A stretch of 64,000 bases of DNA from Martensiomyces pterosporus (taxonomy: Eukaryota > Kickxellomycota > Kickxellomycetes > Kickxellales > Kickxellaceae): NCBI GenBank assembly GCA_025201845.1, contig MU603965.1, forward strand, positions 62,001 to 126,000. Direction: 5' to 3'. The position numbers were made by a program, and so were the translations under genes. The notes below the pieces were generated by a model. The model worked only from the letters and a program-made list of their open reading frames with translations. It was not told the DNA's origin and did no database searches. Below, piece after piece: positions 32,642-43,939 of the stretch. Position 1 is the first letter of the stretch, and each line of letters opens with the position of its first letter.

Positions 32642-35600
32642 ATGACGACCCCAAAGGTACGCAAAATGCAAGGCGCCTCACGAAGCCCTGTACAAGAAGC
32701 GCGCACATTCAATACCGCTCTGCCTGTGTGTGCTGACTCTTATCTGCTTGTATCCACCGCCATTTCTGTCCGTTGACCAGTAGCCAGAAAAGACGTTCGA
32801 GCAGTGGCAAGACGATGCGTTTTCAAACGTTCTCTCGCTCACACTTGATGTAAGTATTCAGGCGCAAAGACAGCAGCGCTCGCTTTCGCCCAGCTGGCCC
32901 AAGGCACACGTAATCGCATGCGTGTTTATTGGTAGACAAGCTCGCCACTAACAGCGCCTCGCATGTGCCTTTTCCGCCGTAGAATACACACCCTAACCGC
33001 AGCAACAGGCTTTACCTGAAGAGCGTCGCTGACGAGCTCAAGGAAGAGGCCATTCCGCTACTAGTTACGCGTGAAACGTTCGACAGGGTTCTGGTGGCAC
33101 GCCTAGAGGAGGGCCAGGTGGTTGCCAGTGGAATTGGCGTCTTTGACTACTTGCTCAGCAGCTGGCGGATGGCCAACACTGTGGTTACCAATCTGACCGG
33201 GGCCAAGGGCAAGCTGCTCGACCCAGCCGTGCGCGACGCCCGCGTGCACGTCCTCAAGGAGGCACAGGCACTTATTGTTTCCTACATGGGCATATCACTG
33301 CAGTATCCCGACATGTTCCCGCAGTTCGGCCGTCCTGGCCAAAGAGTCGTCGTCGATGCGCTTTTATGCGACCCAAACACGGCGCCGCACAACGCAATGC
33401 CACCAGAGCTGCTGAGGCAGATAATCAGCAGGTTCGCCTCGGACGGCCTGCCTGAAGTAGTCGCCCCAATAATCACCGAACTGGGACTGCGCTCCATTGT
33501 GCGTGCCAACCACAGCCTACTGCAGCCTGGATTCCGCAGTCTCCTCGAGGCCCTCGACACCCTGGTTTCCTACCCGGAGATTGCGCAGGCTGTGCCGCAA
33601 ATGCCCACGTTTGACCCCGAGGAGTGCCATGGCCGTAGAATGCAGACGGGCACAGCACTGGGCCCGTTCCTGGCATTCAGTGCATTCCCCTCGGGCGACC
33701 CAGCCATCACCAGCGAATACTATTTGGATGCTCCAGACCGCAGCCAACCCGACCGCGAGGCGCTGCATTCGAGTCTGCGCACCACCGTGCAGTTCCTACA
33801 GTCGGCATTGTTCCAGATCATGGATAAACTGATTCGAGCTGGCGCTCCTGCGAGAACAGCCACACTGCAGTACACGTTGCGCGCGCTGGCCACCAATGCT
33901 CTGAGGTCCGCCATGCAAGTGGATGTGGAGAAAGTGGTGGACGATGGGTTTGCTGACAACCTGGCCTCCGCTTGGCTCAGGCTCTCGGAGCCCTTCACTC
34001 GCGACGCCACACTCAAGCGCATTGACCGCGTGGACCCTGACTGGGTGTGTCTGCGTGCGCTGCGCGATGCAGAGTCACAGGGACTTGACGACCCGCAAAA
34101 CCACATCGGCACATATTGGCGTGAGCTGACCAGGGTCAACGCCGACAAGGAATCCATCGACAAGTACCTTGAACGCCGTCTTGCTGAGGCTGGCAGCGCA
34201 GAGGGCGCCAGCAGCACACCAGGGTTTATTGCGGACTGCTTCTTCACCACCGCCAGCTCCCTGCACCTGGGGCCCATCGCGACCATCAGCCAGTACAAGG
34301 AGATGCTGAAGCGCATTGGGAGATACAAAAGCGAGCTGCAACGCATTCAGCACACACCGGAGATGCTTGCGCCAGCCCAGCGAGCCAGCCTGCCGATGCT
34401 GATGCAAAGGTGGGAGGAAGAGCTGAAGCGGATGAAGCGCGAGAAGATTGCGATGGATGCGCAGGTGCTCGACCCACGCCGCCTGGCCAACATGATGGTG
34501 TTCTACCGCTTCGTCATGTGCTTCTTCCTGCGCCAAGTAGATGCCAACAAGGCGTTCCCTCAGCAGCACTTCACCATGCCAGAGGAGACCAGCGACAAGC
34601 TCCCCGAAAACTGGTGCATGCTCCCGGAGTTTCTGGTCGAGGACCCCATCGAGTTCATTGTCTTTGCAACCACCTACTTCCCAGACACCCTTACGGACAG
34701 CACGTCGCAGGTGGGAATGGGCGATCTGCGCACATTCGACGACGTCCTGCCCCTGTTCCTCGTCACCTTCCTGGCACGCCCAGCCTATATCCGCAACCCT
34801 TATCTGAAGGCCAAGCTGGTTGATGTTTTGCATATGCTTACGTACCGCGACCCGCGCGAGGATGACGACTACGTGGATACGCTGGGTGGCAATTTGCCAG
34901 GAAACCTGCGCCTCCACCCGGCGATTTACCAGTTCCAAAATGTGCTGGACCACAGCGAGGTTGCCAAGACATACCTGGTCCCCGCCCTGCTGCGCTTCTA
35001 TGTGGACATTGAGCAGACTGGAGCTAGCTCGCAGTTCTATGACAAGCTCAATATCCGCTACTATATTGCGCGCACCCTGCGGTCGCTCTGGGCCCGCGGG
35101 CCTGTTCATGTGCAGGCTACCAAGAGGTTCTTCTCGCAGCAGTATGTAGACAGCCAGTCGTCGTCAGCGACCACTACGGGCAGCCAGCGGAAGGACCAGC
35201 AGGTGATTGAGGAGTTTGTTGCACGCCTGATGACGGACACGACCTATCTGCTGGATGAGTCGCTGGGCAAGCTGGCTGAAATCCACGAGATCGAGAAGAA
35301 GCAGAGCGAACGGGCAGCAGAGGAGGAGACAGGAGGTGAGGCAGATGAGGCTGTGAGGGACCAGGCCAGTCGCTTGCAGGAAGCTGAGCGGATGGCTAGC
35401 TCCTATGTGTCTTTGGCCCACGAGACGGTGCATATTCTGGCGTTCCTATCGCGGCTGGTGCCCCGGCCATTCCAGGCTGGCGAGGTTGTGGATCGCCTGG
35501 CGGCCATGCTGAATTACAACCTGCAGCTGTTGACGGGACCCAAATGCTCGAACCTGCGTGTACGTGACATGCAAGCGCGGTTCTCGTTCAACCCCCGCGT

Positions 35601-36204
35601 GCTCTTGTCGGAGCTCACCAGCGTGTACACCCACTTGGGGCTGCCTGCCGAACACACTCGTCGCGATGGAGATGTGGTGGCGGCAGGTAACGGCAACTCT
35701 GCCTCTATGTCAGGCTCCTCGTCCCCGTTGCTTTCGTCCGAAGAGGAGAGCACGCGAGCCATCGAAAGGTTTGTTGCGGCAGTGGTGGAGGACGGCCGGT
35801 CGTACTCGCCTGCACTGTTCCAAAAGACGTACGAGATCCTCGAGCGCCGCTCGCTCAAAAACGCAGAGTCGCTCCAGAAGCTCCAGCTGTTTGCGCAAAA
35901 GTGCCAGGCGGCAAAGGTCGACTCGAGTGTCAATGAGTATTTGGAAGGCGAGGCACCCGAGAAGTACTTGGACCCCATCATGGCGACGCTTATCTTGGAT
36001 CCGGTCAGGCTGCCCACGTCGGGCGAGGTGATGGACTTGGCGGTCATCAAGGGCCAGCTGCTGAACGATCCTAGGGATCCGTTCAACCGCGCGCAGCTGA
36101 CAGTGGACATGCTGGTGCCGCTGCCGGAGCTGAAGGAGGAGATAAGGGCGTGGAGAGAGGCGAGGCTGAGGGAGTACTACGCGACCAAGCAATCGGAGCA
36201 GTAG
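32642..36204 (+). CDS. UFD2: Ubiquitin conjugation factor E4, U-box (3 exons)
   Basis: Exons 32642-32656 (MTTPK), 32784-32849 (PEKTFEQWQDDAFSNVLSLTLD) and 32983-36204 join in phase to 1100 residues. Introns are 127 nt (GTACGC...AGTAG) and 133 nt (GTAAGT...CGTAG, with CTAAC branch site). The Ufd2 core spans most of the protein (for example MLPEFLVEDPIEFIVF and FYDKLNIRYYIARTLRSLW). The C-terminal U-box (about 1020-1095) contains LDPIMATLILDPVRLPTSG and LLNDPRDPFNRAQLT. Ufd2 elongates ubiquitin chains on substrates delivered by Cdc48-Ufd1-Npl4 for proteasomal degradation. The U-box looks complete. The first two exons are tiny and would be missed by a simple open-frame scan, although they supply the conserved W..D.LS..L.VTL-type N-terminus. 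Confidence 0.95.
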
Positions 36205-36621
36205 GGCGATTCCGATCCGCTTCTCCTGTAAACAGCCCCATTTGGCGCTGGTCAATGTTGGGAGAGATTGGCGCTGATAGATTTTTTGGCTCTTGCGGAT
36301 AAACAACCGAATATATCCATTCCAAGCTCTGCAAGGCGCGGGTTCTTTGGTGTGGCTGTGGCGGTGGTTGGTGGTTGGTGGATGGAAGCAGTCTCTTATC
36401 AATCTGGAGTGCGCGTGCTGGCTGATAAGGCATCCGAGAGGCAGCTGCACTCGCAGCACGCATACGCACAAGGAGGTGTTCAGCGAGTATTGTGTTTATT
36501 AGAGGAGCTATGATACAGAGGGGATAAAATGGATATCATTATAGTACAAACGAAATGAGACGGGCATACGCGCTGCGCTTGTTTCTGGAGTGGGGGCGCT
36601 CTTCTTGGGAGCCAGCCGCCG
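36205..36621. other. Convergent 3' region
   Basis: 417 bases between the converging UFD2 and zinc-finger microprotein genes. Short frames seen here lie antisense to UFD2 or overlap one another; no gene is supported. Confidence 0.5.
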
Positions 36622-36849
36622 TCAGTAGGCAGACGCGCCGAGACCGTACGCCTGCTTTGAGCTGCTGAGCTGAGAGGTCGACGACTTGATGGTAAGCGAG
36701 TTTCTGCCGCGGTACGAGTATCTTCTGGTCTTCTTTGGGGCAGAGAGCTCGCGCTGGGCCATTTCGTGGTGTCTGTTGTCAAACATGATGTGGTCGTAGT
36801 AGAGGTCCATGCAGTCGCACTCGAATCCACAGCAAGAGCACTTGATCAT
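36622..36849 (-). CDS. Single C2H2 zinc-finger microprotein, copy 1
   Basis: 75 residues from the ATG at 36849. The first 28 residues form one compact finger: C4-x2-C7-x12-H20-x6-H27 (KCSCCGFECDCMDLYYDH, then NRHHEM), with extra Cys at 6, 11 and 13. The rest is basic and Ser-rich (KKTRRYSYRGR), suggesting a nucleic-acid-binding or nuclear tail. A paralogue at 40373-40549 keeps the same spacing and the DLYxDH-x2-FD-x-RH-x-EM core, which is the main evidence that this short frame is a real gene. The spacing is near that of U1-like C2H2 fingers. I know no named family; function is unknown. Confidence 0.68.
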   Translation of the reverse strand: MIKCSCCGFECDCMDLYYDHIMFDNRHHEMAQRELSAPKKTRRYSYRGRNSLTIKSSTSQLSSSKQAYGLGASAY

Positions 36850-39336
36850 CTTCAAACGGGTGTCAGAAATAGGTGTGGGATAGCTGAGAAAGCCTGCGCT
36901 GTTGCCAGAGCACGAGAAAAAGCGTATTATGCGTGTGGAGATGGAGATGGAGGAGCCACGACTGGGGAAGCAGAGGGAACAATCGGCTTGCAGCTGCAGG
37001 CAAAGGGGGCCATTTAAGTACTTCAGCGGAGGACGCCTGAGAAAAAGCTGGGTGTGGAGAAATTACCGCCGGTAGCGCAAAACCAAACACCCGAGGGAAC
37101 CCGACAGGGAAGGCAGCACAAGCAGGAGCAGCATCTTGCTGATAAGGAAGCGCAGGCGGAAATCGCATCTGGCACCTGCCTCCCGCCTTTCGCCAGCTGC
37201 GCGCCCATGCAAACGCAAATGCACGCCGTGACCGCTTTTTTTCGCTGTAAATTTTCACAAGCCCGCAGACCGCGCAAGTCAATTGGCCCGCAAATGCGCC
37301 GCCATGCTTCGTCTGCGCAAATACCCACTGCAAGCTTGTGTTGGGGGGAGCGTAGCAAGAAAAAAAGCTTTTCTGTCAATCGCCCGCTTTCGGTGGGCGC
37401 CTTCCTATTTCGTGAAAGCAGCACTGCGAACAGCAGGCGTGGGTTGGCAGCAGCTGGCGGGGGCGGCGGGGCTGCGCCTTGACAGGCTCTGTGCAACCAC
37501 CAGCAGGCCTCGAGTGCACAAAAAGGTACACGGTGCCAAGTGATGCCTGTGCTATCTCGCCTCAAGCCCAGCAGCGGGCGTGCTCCTTTATCGAGCCTGG
37601 AGGGGCACTGACGAAAGCACATGCCCCTCGGTTTTTCGGTGCGGGGCGCCAGCGCTGTTTGGCTGGTACGCGCCAAGTTACACCTGCCCCCTACTCCCCC
37701 TCGCACACGATTCCTTTGCTGCTGCTTTTCATGTGTGCGTCGGATAGCTTTCAGATGGCGGTGCTTCTAGCGCTGACGGCTAGCGCCCGTGCTTGACCCT
37801 GTCCGCGGGACGAAGGCGCATATGGAAAATGTCTGAACAACGTGCATCTTGCGCCTTGGCTCTGCCTGGCAGGCTACCCGAGGCCGCATTCAGCAGCAGT
37901 AGCAGTGTCTGCCATCCGCCTGCTCATTCGCCTGCTCATTTGCTGACAGCGCAGTGCCGGCGCACTCAAGCCACACGAGCTTCTCTGCTGAAGCACAGTA
38001 AATCCATTTAATCAGAAAATGTGCTGGCAGGGCCAACTATGCTGTCCGTCCCTCCCACCCCCATTTTCAAAACCCGCCGCCAGCACAAGGCGCTGCTGCC
38101 AAGCGATATTGCTGAATGCAAATGGGTCAAGGATGCGCGCCAGCCCGCCTTAGCGTGAAGCAAGCAAGAAACGTTTCCTTTCTGCCCGGAAGCGCAATAA
38201 ATACATGTCCAGAGGCAGTAGCAGTGGATAGTACGGACTATTTCGAATTCGGTGTTTCAACGGTGAACACTTTGCTGCGCCAGAGGCAGATGTGCTGTTT
38301 GGCTCTGCGCACACCCTACCTCGATCGAATGCCGCTTAGTATTTAGCGTTTCCACGAGGACATGGCCGACTTGGCCCGAGCCTGTGACACCTCCTGCTTC
38401 CTCTGCTGCTCCTACTCGTCGCGCATTGCTCCATTCCATTATTTTGTGCATTGACTGCCTTGTTTCCTCTCTACCGCGCATCGGCTCAAGACCTCTTCGC
38501 CTGCCTGCCTTGACATTGAAGACACGCGCTACTCTCTTTCCTTGCTGTGCAACGAAAAGCGAGTGGTCGAATCAGCAGCACATATACGACTCGTGTGTGC
38601 AGAGAGCCCCTCATCTGGCCCTTGCATTTCGCATCCAGCACAACTGCCTCCCGTCCCTTTCGGATCCACACACAAAAGGTGCGCCGCCTCGTCATTTTTG
38701 TCTTTGCCAGTGCGCTGTCCAAATAATTCGCTGTGTATCCTCTCCGAATTCGATTATGTCCGTCGATTATTCATATCTTCCGCCATTGTCTGTTCTGCCA
38801 TATTGTCCACTGCATGCTTCCCTTGTGCAAAGAATATGGCGAGTTCTGCATATGGGCTGCTAACACAATCTATGCTGCTTTTGCGTTCACTGTTGTTGTT
38901 GCTGGCTCAGCACATTAGGCAGACAGCAGCCCAGGTAAACAGCAGCAGCTTGCACGCTGCTACAGCCGCGCCACGCCTCCCTGTCTCGCTGCGCTAGAAA
39001 TAGGATCTCGGTCGCCTCTCTCTCCTTATATAGTCACTCTGCTATTTTTTTCGTCTTTCAAGTTCCTTTCCTCTCTCGCTCTTTTCCCTCGTTACGCACA
39101 CTCCACCTCCTTCCTTTCGCATCTCCCTTGCAACGCCGCCTCGGACCTATCCTTCTACGACATCTTGCGTGGGCCAAGCGCTTTATATTCTCCTATTCAC
39201 GCACACTCCCGATCCTGCTCCCTTGTCCCCTCCCCCTTATTCCTCCCCTCACTTCACTACTCCCATCTCTTCTCGTTTCTGAAGTTTGACACTCCTGTTT
39301 TCTGGCTCCTTTGCACACTTGAGAAAGAACGAAAAC
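36850..39336. other. 2.5 kb intergenic region, no gene seen
   Basis: Only overlapping short frames of biased composition are present. The 3' half becomes strongly pyrimidine-rich (about 39040-39290), forming the promoter and leader of the CAP gene at 39337. Confidence 0.5.
39027..39032 (+). promoter_or_regulatory. TATA element upstream of second CAP gene
   Basis: TATATA about 305 bases upstream of the ATG at 39337, followed by a long C/T-rich leader like that of the first CAP gene. Confidence 0.35.
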
Positions 39337-39987
39337 ATGAAGCTTTTCTCCGCTCTGAGCATTGCCACCCTTGCTCTCATCGCCTTGGTTGACTTTGGCA
39401 CCGCCTATCCCGTGCGGCTGGACCGCCGGGATCCCGTCACCAAGGTAGTGGAATACGTCCACTATGGCGACCACCAGCCCAGCCCCTCCAAGCCGGAGCC
39501 AGCCAACTACCGCCCTGCTCCTCCCCCTCCCCAATACGAGCACGAGAGGCCCACGTACCAAGGTCTGGGACCCAATGACGAGCGCGAGGTCCTCTGCCTC
39601 GTCAACAAGGAGCGACGCCGCGTCGGCCTCCGCCCACTCGCCCTGCATCCAGCTGTGACTCGTGCAGCCTACGAGCACTCAGCGTACCAGTCGCGCATCC
39701 AGTCGATGACCCACAGCGACCCGCAGAACGGCCAGGTGGGAAGCAGACTGCAGCGCAACGGGTTCAACTTTGCCTCGGCAGCAGAGAACATTGCTGAGGC
39801 GCCGCATGCCTCAGCAAAGGAGGTCTTTGACATGTGGATTAGCGACCCGCCGCATTACGAAAATATCGTTGACCCGAATGCCACCTACATGGGCTTGGCC
39901 TGCATCAACGGGTTCTGGACTCAGGATTTCGGATCGTCGACAGACACCCGCGATGCTCCAGAGCACTCGGCGCAGGACTACTGCTGA
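39337..39987 (+). CDS. Secreted CAP/SCP-domain protein (Pry1-like), copy 2
   Basis: 216 residues: signal peptide (MKLFSALSIATLALIALVDF, cleavage near 23), a short propeptide ending Arg-Arg-Asp (Kex2 site, 30-31), a Pro-rich linker (PSPSKPEPANYRPAPPPP, about 49-66), then the CAP domain (about 80-205). Motifs: CLVNKERRRVGLRPL, MTHSD, SAAENIAEA, SDPPHYENIV and FWTQDFG, keeping the cavity His/Glu/His. It differs from copy 1 by an RRVGLRPLALHPAV helix, a Cys pair (CLVN...GLACING) and an extra acidic tail ending in Tyr-Cys. The shared signal-propeptide-linker-CAP plan indicates an old duplication. The role is presumably lipid binding or wall-surface function, as for copy 1. Confidence 0.92.
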   Translation: MKLFSALSIATLALIALVDFGTAYPVRLDRRDPVTKVVEYVHYGDHQPSPSKPEPANYRPAPPPPQYEHERPTYQGLGPNDEREVLCLVNKERRRVGLRPLALHPAVTRAAYEHSAYQSRIQSMTHSDPQNGQVGSRLQRNGFNFASAAENIAEAPHASAKEVFDMWISDPPHYENIVDPNATYMGLACINGFWTQDFGSSTDTRDAPEHSAQDYC

Positions 39988-40372
39988 AGTCCATTCAGCA
40001 TCGATGCCCCCCCTTCTTCTAAGCGTCCTTACAATGCGCGAGATTTTCTCTTTTGTTGTACTGCTCCTTCAGGAAGGGGGCTTAGCAATGGCAAGCACAT
40101 GTAGGATTGACACCATGCCACATATTCAGACGTGCTTTCTTTGCGCAAGGGCCTCTTGGGTGCACTTGTTGCAGCATGTATTTAGAGTGATCGAAATGAA
40201 AGAAAACTCGTTGGAGGGATGTGTAGGAGAAGAGGGCTATGTCGAGCGGGTGTGGCGAAGGTGTGTATTTTGCCATGCAGCATGGCATCTTTTAGGGCGG
40301 ATGGAGCCAGAATAGTACATGTGTATGGAGTATCAAATGCTCGGTGCTAGTGAAAATGGGGGTGGGGCGTGG
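39988..40372. other. Convergent 3' region
   Basis: 385 bases between CAP copy 2 and the second zinc-finger microprotein. A short perfect inverted repeat GCCATGC-A-GCATGGC near 40273-40287 could form a small hairpin. No gene is seen. Confidence 0.45.
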
Positions 40373-40549
40373 TTAGCACGCCAAAAGGCTTTGCCGCTTG
40401 GTGGACCGTGTTCTCCGCTGCTGCTGCCTGAGCTCGTCTTGCTCCTTCAGGCGCTTCTGCTCCATCTCGAAGTGCCGGCTGTCGAAGAGGAGGTGGTCAA
40501 AGTAGAGGTCGGCTGAGCTGCACTCAAACTCGCAGGTTCTGCACTTCAT
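40373..40549 (-). CDS. Single C2H2 zinc-finger microprotein, copy 2
   Basis: 58 residues from the ATG at 40549: C3-x2-C6-x12-H19-x6-H26 (MKCRTCEFECSSADLYFDH, then LLFDSRHFEMEQ), followed by a highly charged helix (KRLKEQDELRQQQRRTR). About half of the finger residues are identical to the microprotein at 36622-36849, and the reading frame, strand and start position relative to the finger are the same. Both genes lie downstream of, and convergent with, a plus-strand gene. The charged helix replaces the Ser-rich tail of copy 1. Function is unknown; RNA, DNA or protein binding are all possible. Confidence 0.66.
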   Translation of the reverse strand: MKCRTCEFECSSADLYFDHLLFDSRHFEMEQKRLKEQDELRQQQRRTRSTKRQSLLAC

Positions 40550-42112
40550 GGCTTGAAGGCGTGTGGGTAATGTGTGTAATGTGTGTGCAAGGGGAGAACA
40601 ATTGGGTTTAAATAACAAGTACCAGACCAGTTATCAGAGCAAAATATAGCAGGGTATAAGCCACTAGTCAGACAGCGTGTACATGGAAGGTGGGTAGAAA
40701 GAGATGGGTGGGGAGGAACATGGGGGCTCGGTTAGAATATGCCCGAGGGGAAGGGAAAGTCCCATTGTTTATATACATGTCTTGCCACACAAAGCACGGC
40801 TGCTGCTCCCGGTAGCTCCCTATACGCATGCAAAACGTTTTCCTTCTTTGTGGGCGACAAGGTTTTTGCTAGCAGCGATCATTTCCCCGGCCATTTTGGC
40901 CATATAGACCCAGGGGCGGAGGCACGTAAATACCACTCTTCCCTCCGCGGCCGGGACGTGGCACTGCCCACGGCTGCTCGCGATTTGCGCTGCTGGCACA
41001 TATTTGCTTTGCCTGGGCTGGCTGTCTGAGCGGCACTCTCGCCACAACGTGCAACTCCAAATGGCCGCCGTGCTATTACCGAGCCCAATGGCACAACAAC
41101 AACAAACGCTTCGCAGGGGAACATGCAATGGCAATCCCGTCACGGGGCTCTGGCGAAGTTCCTCGCAACAGTCCCAAGGTCGGTGGGAGCCTGTTGGCAC
41201 ACACACACAGGCGCCATTATTAATAGAACACCACCTGCATCCCAGCACCGCCGCCTAAGCACACACAGCAGCGAGGGCGGCGGAGCACATCTCTCTCCGG
41301 TCTGCTTCCTTGTTGCCCCGACACATGTTTTGAAATGGCACCGCACTGATCACCCGTTTGAACATATGTGCAACATCCGCCTACATGACACACCGCCCGC
41401 CAGCCTTCATTTCCGCTACCACCGAGATATGCCGGTGCATCTTCTGATGACTTTCCTGATTTCCTTTCACCTTTCACACACGCATGTCCATGACACATAC
41501 CATGAAATGAAAAATCACACTTGCTCCTTATCGTTGCATTTGCCCTGATGTGTGTACATGTATTGGATGATAACAAGTGCTCGATAATGCAGCGTGCAAT
41601 TCATATGACACCCAGCTGGCTTCCTTTTTCACACGTGGGAAAATTTTTGTCTTGCCCGAGCAACAGCACAAACAGTGCTGTGTTTCTTTTTTTTTTTTGG
41701 AGAGGGCCACCGATGTTCGGGCAATGCCGCTACATGTGCAAATACAAGCGATAAGATGAGCACCGAGCACACACCATGCGCTTGCTGGGCGTAAATGTAT
41801 CTGTGTGCATGTATTTTTTTTGTTTACCTAAAACAAGGCAAATTCTAGGCGCCGCTCGGCATATGAAAACAGGCGCAGCGCGTGCAGACTGCCTATTTAT
41901 AAGTGTGGCGAAGGAGACCGATTGGGGAAAGGGGGATGGAGCAAGCATCATTGAGAACGAAACGAGAAGTCGACATCTATTAAAAGACGGCCAGGAGCAA
42001 GTTTGCAAGCTCGTGGGCTTGATGTCGCGCCAGCAGTCCACCAAGTGTGCATGTGCCTACTGCCAAGAGCGGAAAAGGAAAATACACATCCTGTGCGAAG
42101 CGCTGCCAAGTG
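40550..42112. other. Intergenic region, no gene seen
   Basis: 1.56 kb with only overlapping short frames. T-runs lie at 41687-41699 and 41812-41821. It holds the zinc-finger gene's promoter on the left and the ATG22 3' UTR on the right. Confidence 0.5.
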
Positions 42113-43939
42113 CTACAGAAACGCCTTTGTCCGCGCATCAACCTCGTCCTCCGTCAGCTCCGTCAGCGTGCTCATGGCCTGCGCCTGGTCCCTGCCCTTC
42201 TTTGGGTCGCACCAGTAAAAGAAGACAGTGGCAGCAATGAACAGCGCAAAGCACCACACATACGCAAACCGCAAGTTGTGTGTTGCGCTGTTGATGCCAG
42301 CAGCCACAAGCGGGCCGATAAAGGCAGAGCCCTTGTCGGTGACGCGGAACAGGGAGAACATCTCGGCCTCCATCCCAGGCGGACACAGCTCAACGAACTG
42401 GGCCCTAGTCAGAGCAATTGTGGCACCATTGACAATCCCAAAGTACGCCACCAGGGGGAACAGCTCTGCCGAATGGCGCAGGCCCCAGGCCGTAGTGCCA
42501 AAGCCCACCATCACATAAACGCCCATCAGGATGCACAAAACACAAACAACAAGGATCAGCGTGCGCGTCCGCAGGTTAAACCTCTCCTGCACCAAGCAGA
42601 ACCCAAAGGCGCCCATCATCGACGTGATCGGCGCAATCAAAATAGCCACAGCCAGCAGGCTCTCGTCCATGTTGAGCACTGTTTGGGCAAACAGACTGGT
42701 GACGGTGTTTACTGTGTTCATCGAATCGGCCAGAAGGAACCACCCAACCAGGAACTTGAGTGTCTCGGGCAGATGCCACACATCCATGCACGTCTGCTTG
42801 AACGATTTAATGGGGAGCACGAGTTTGTTGGTTCCCTCGGGCAGCGGCGGCCCTGGGCGGTCCCTCAGGTGGAAATAGGGGTAGACCGAGAACACCAGCC
42901 ACCAGACGCCAACTATGGCGCTGCCGACCATCATTGCGTACAGCTGGTCGTTGCTCATGGCTGATAGGACGCCGACGCCAATGCCCAGTACTACGACGGC
43001 TGCAAGGTTCATCCACAGGTTGCCCAGCGCCGACATCTTGTTTGTCACAAACTCCTCGACCACATGCGGCGCAAACTTTGCGTCCCAGTGCGCCTTCTTC
43101 GTCTTCAGCAGCTTCGTTCGTTTCAGTACGCTGGGAATATCGTCCGTCTCGCCTCGCAGGTTCGCCAGCCTCCTAAACACTGTCCGTGGGTGCGCGCGAG
43201 AAAGCAGCGGGATATACGCGTAGTAAAACACCAGCGAGCACCCGTACCCGATGCTCCCCAGCGTATATAGGGCAGCAGCCGTGTTTATTAGGGAGGACCG
43301 GCGAACACCCAGGAGGCAGATGCAAGAGGCACCGCCAAATATCGCGAACAGAAACATCATGCGCTTGCGGTTCTTCGAGTGGTCGGCCAGCGTGCCCATG
43401 CTGATGTACATGATGGCCTGGATCAGACTGGCAATGGTGGTTATGTACAATGGAAAGCTTGCCGTATCGATCCAGTGCCCAGCCCACCGGTAATCGCACT
43501 TGTAGTTTGTTGCGTTGTAGTCGCATGGCGTCTCGTGATCCAACTCGTATCCCTCCATGGCTGCCATGAGACTCAGTGCCGTCGACATGTAAAGCCCAAT
43601 GATGCTTGTGTTGAATGGCTCTGTCTACACAGACGTAGTAATTGGACATCAGGGAGGCAATGTTGGTAGGGTGCATGTCAGGGGTTGCGCACTTTTGCTT
43701 ATGCTTTTCTCGCTAATTTGTGTGGTGGTGGTGGTGCATACAGCAATACCGTAGAGATACCATGCCCACAGCTCCTTGCGGGTGACTGGCGTGTCGCCAG
43801 ACAGCTTTACTATGTCCTGTGAGAGCGATCCTGGGCTGGGTGAGGCGACGTCGCTTATATTGCCTTCCACGCTCTGGCCATCCTCGCTGGCCTTTTGGCG
43901 CAGGTTCTCTGCAACGCACTGCTCTTCTGTCTCGTACAT
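42113..43939 (-). CDS. ATG22: Atg22-family vacuolar amino-acid exporter (2 exons)
   Basis: Exons 43742-43939 and 42113-43624 join in phase across a 117-nt intron (GTATGC...TGTAG) to 569 residues. The join gives TRKELWAWYLYGIA|TEPF, matching the Atg22 opening (Y.YSFASEPF). Next come the HWIDTASFPLYIT helix, LADHSKNRK loop and about 12 membrane segments in two halves separated by a cytosolic loop (LRGETDDIPSVLKRTKLL). FRVTDKGSAFIGPLV near the C-terminus is the conserved second-half motif. Atg22 exports leucine and other amino acids from the vacuole after autophagic breakdown. The frame of exon 1 is open upstream to 44107, but that part encodes an unrelated hydrophobic stretch. A further 5' exon joined at TACTGCAG (about 43977) is possible. 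Confidence 0.9.

Noticed and set aside
34075..35109. 344-codon minus-strand frame inside UFD2
   Set aside because: Antisense shadow of a clearly conserved gene; no family resemblance.
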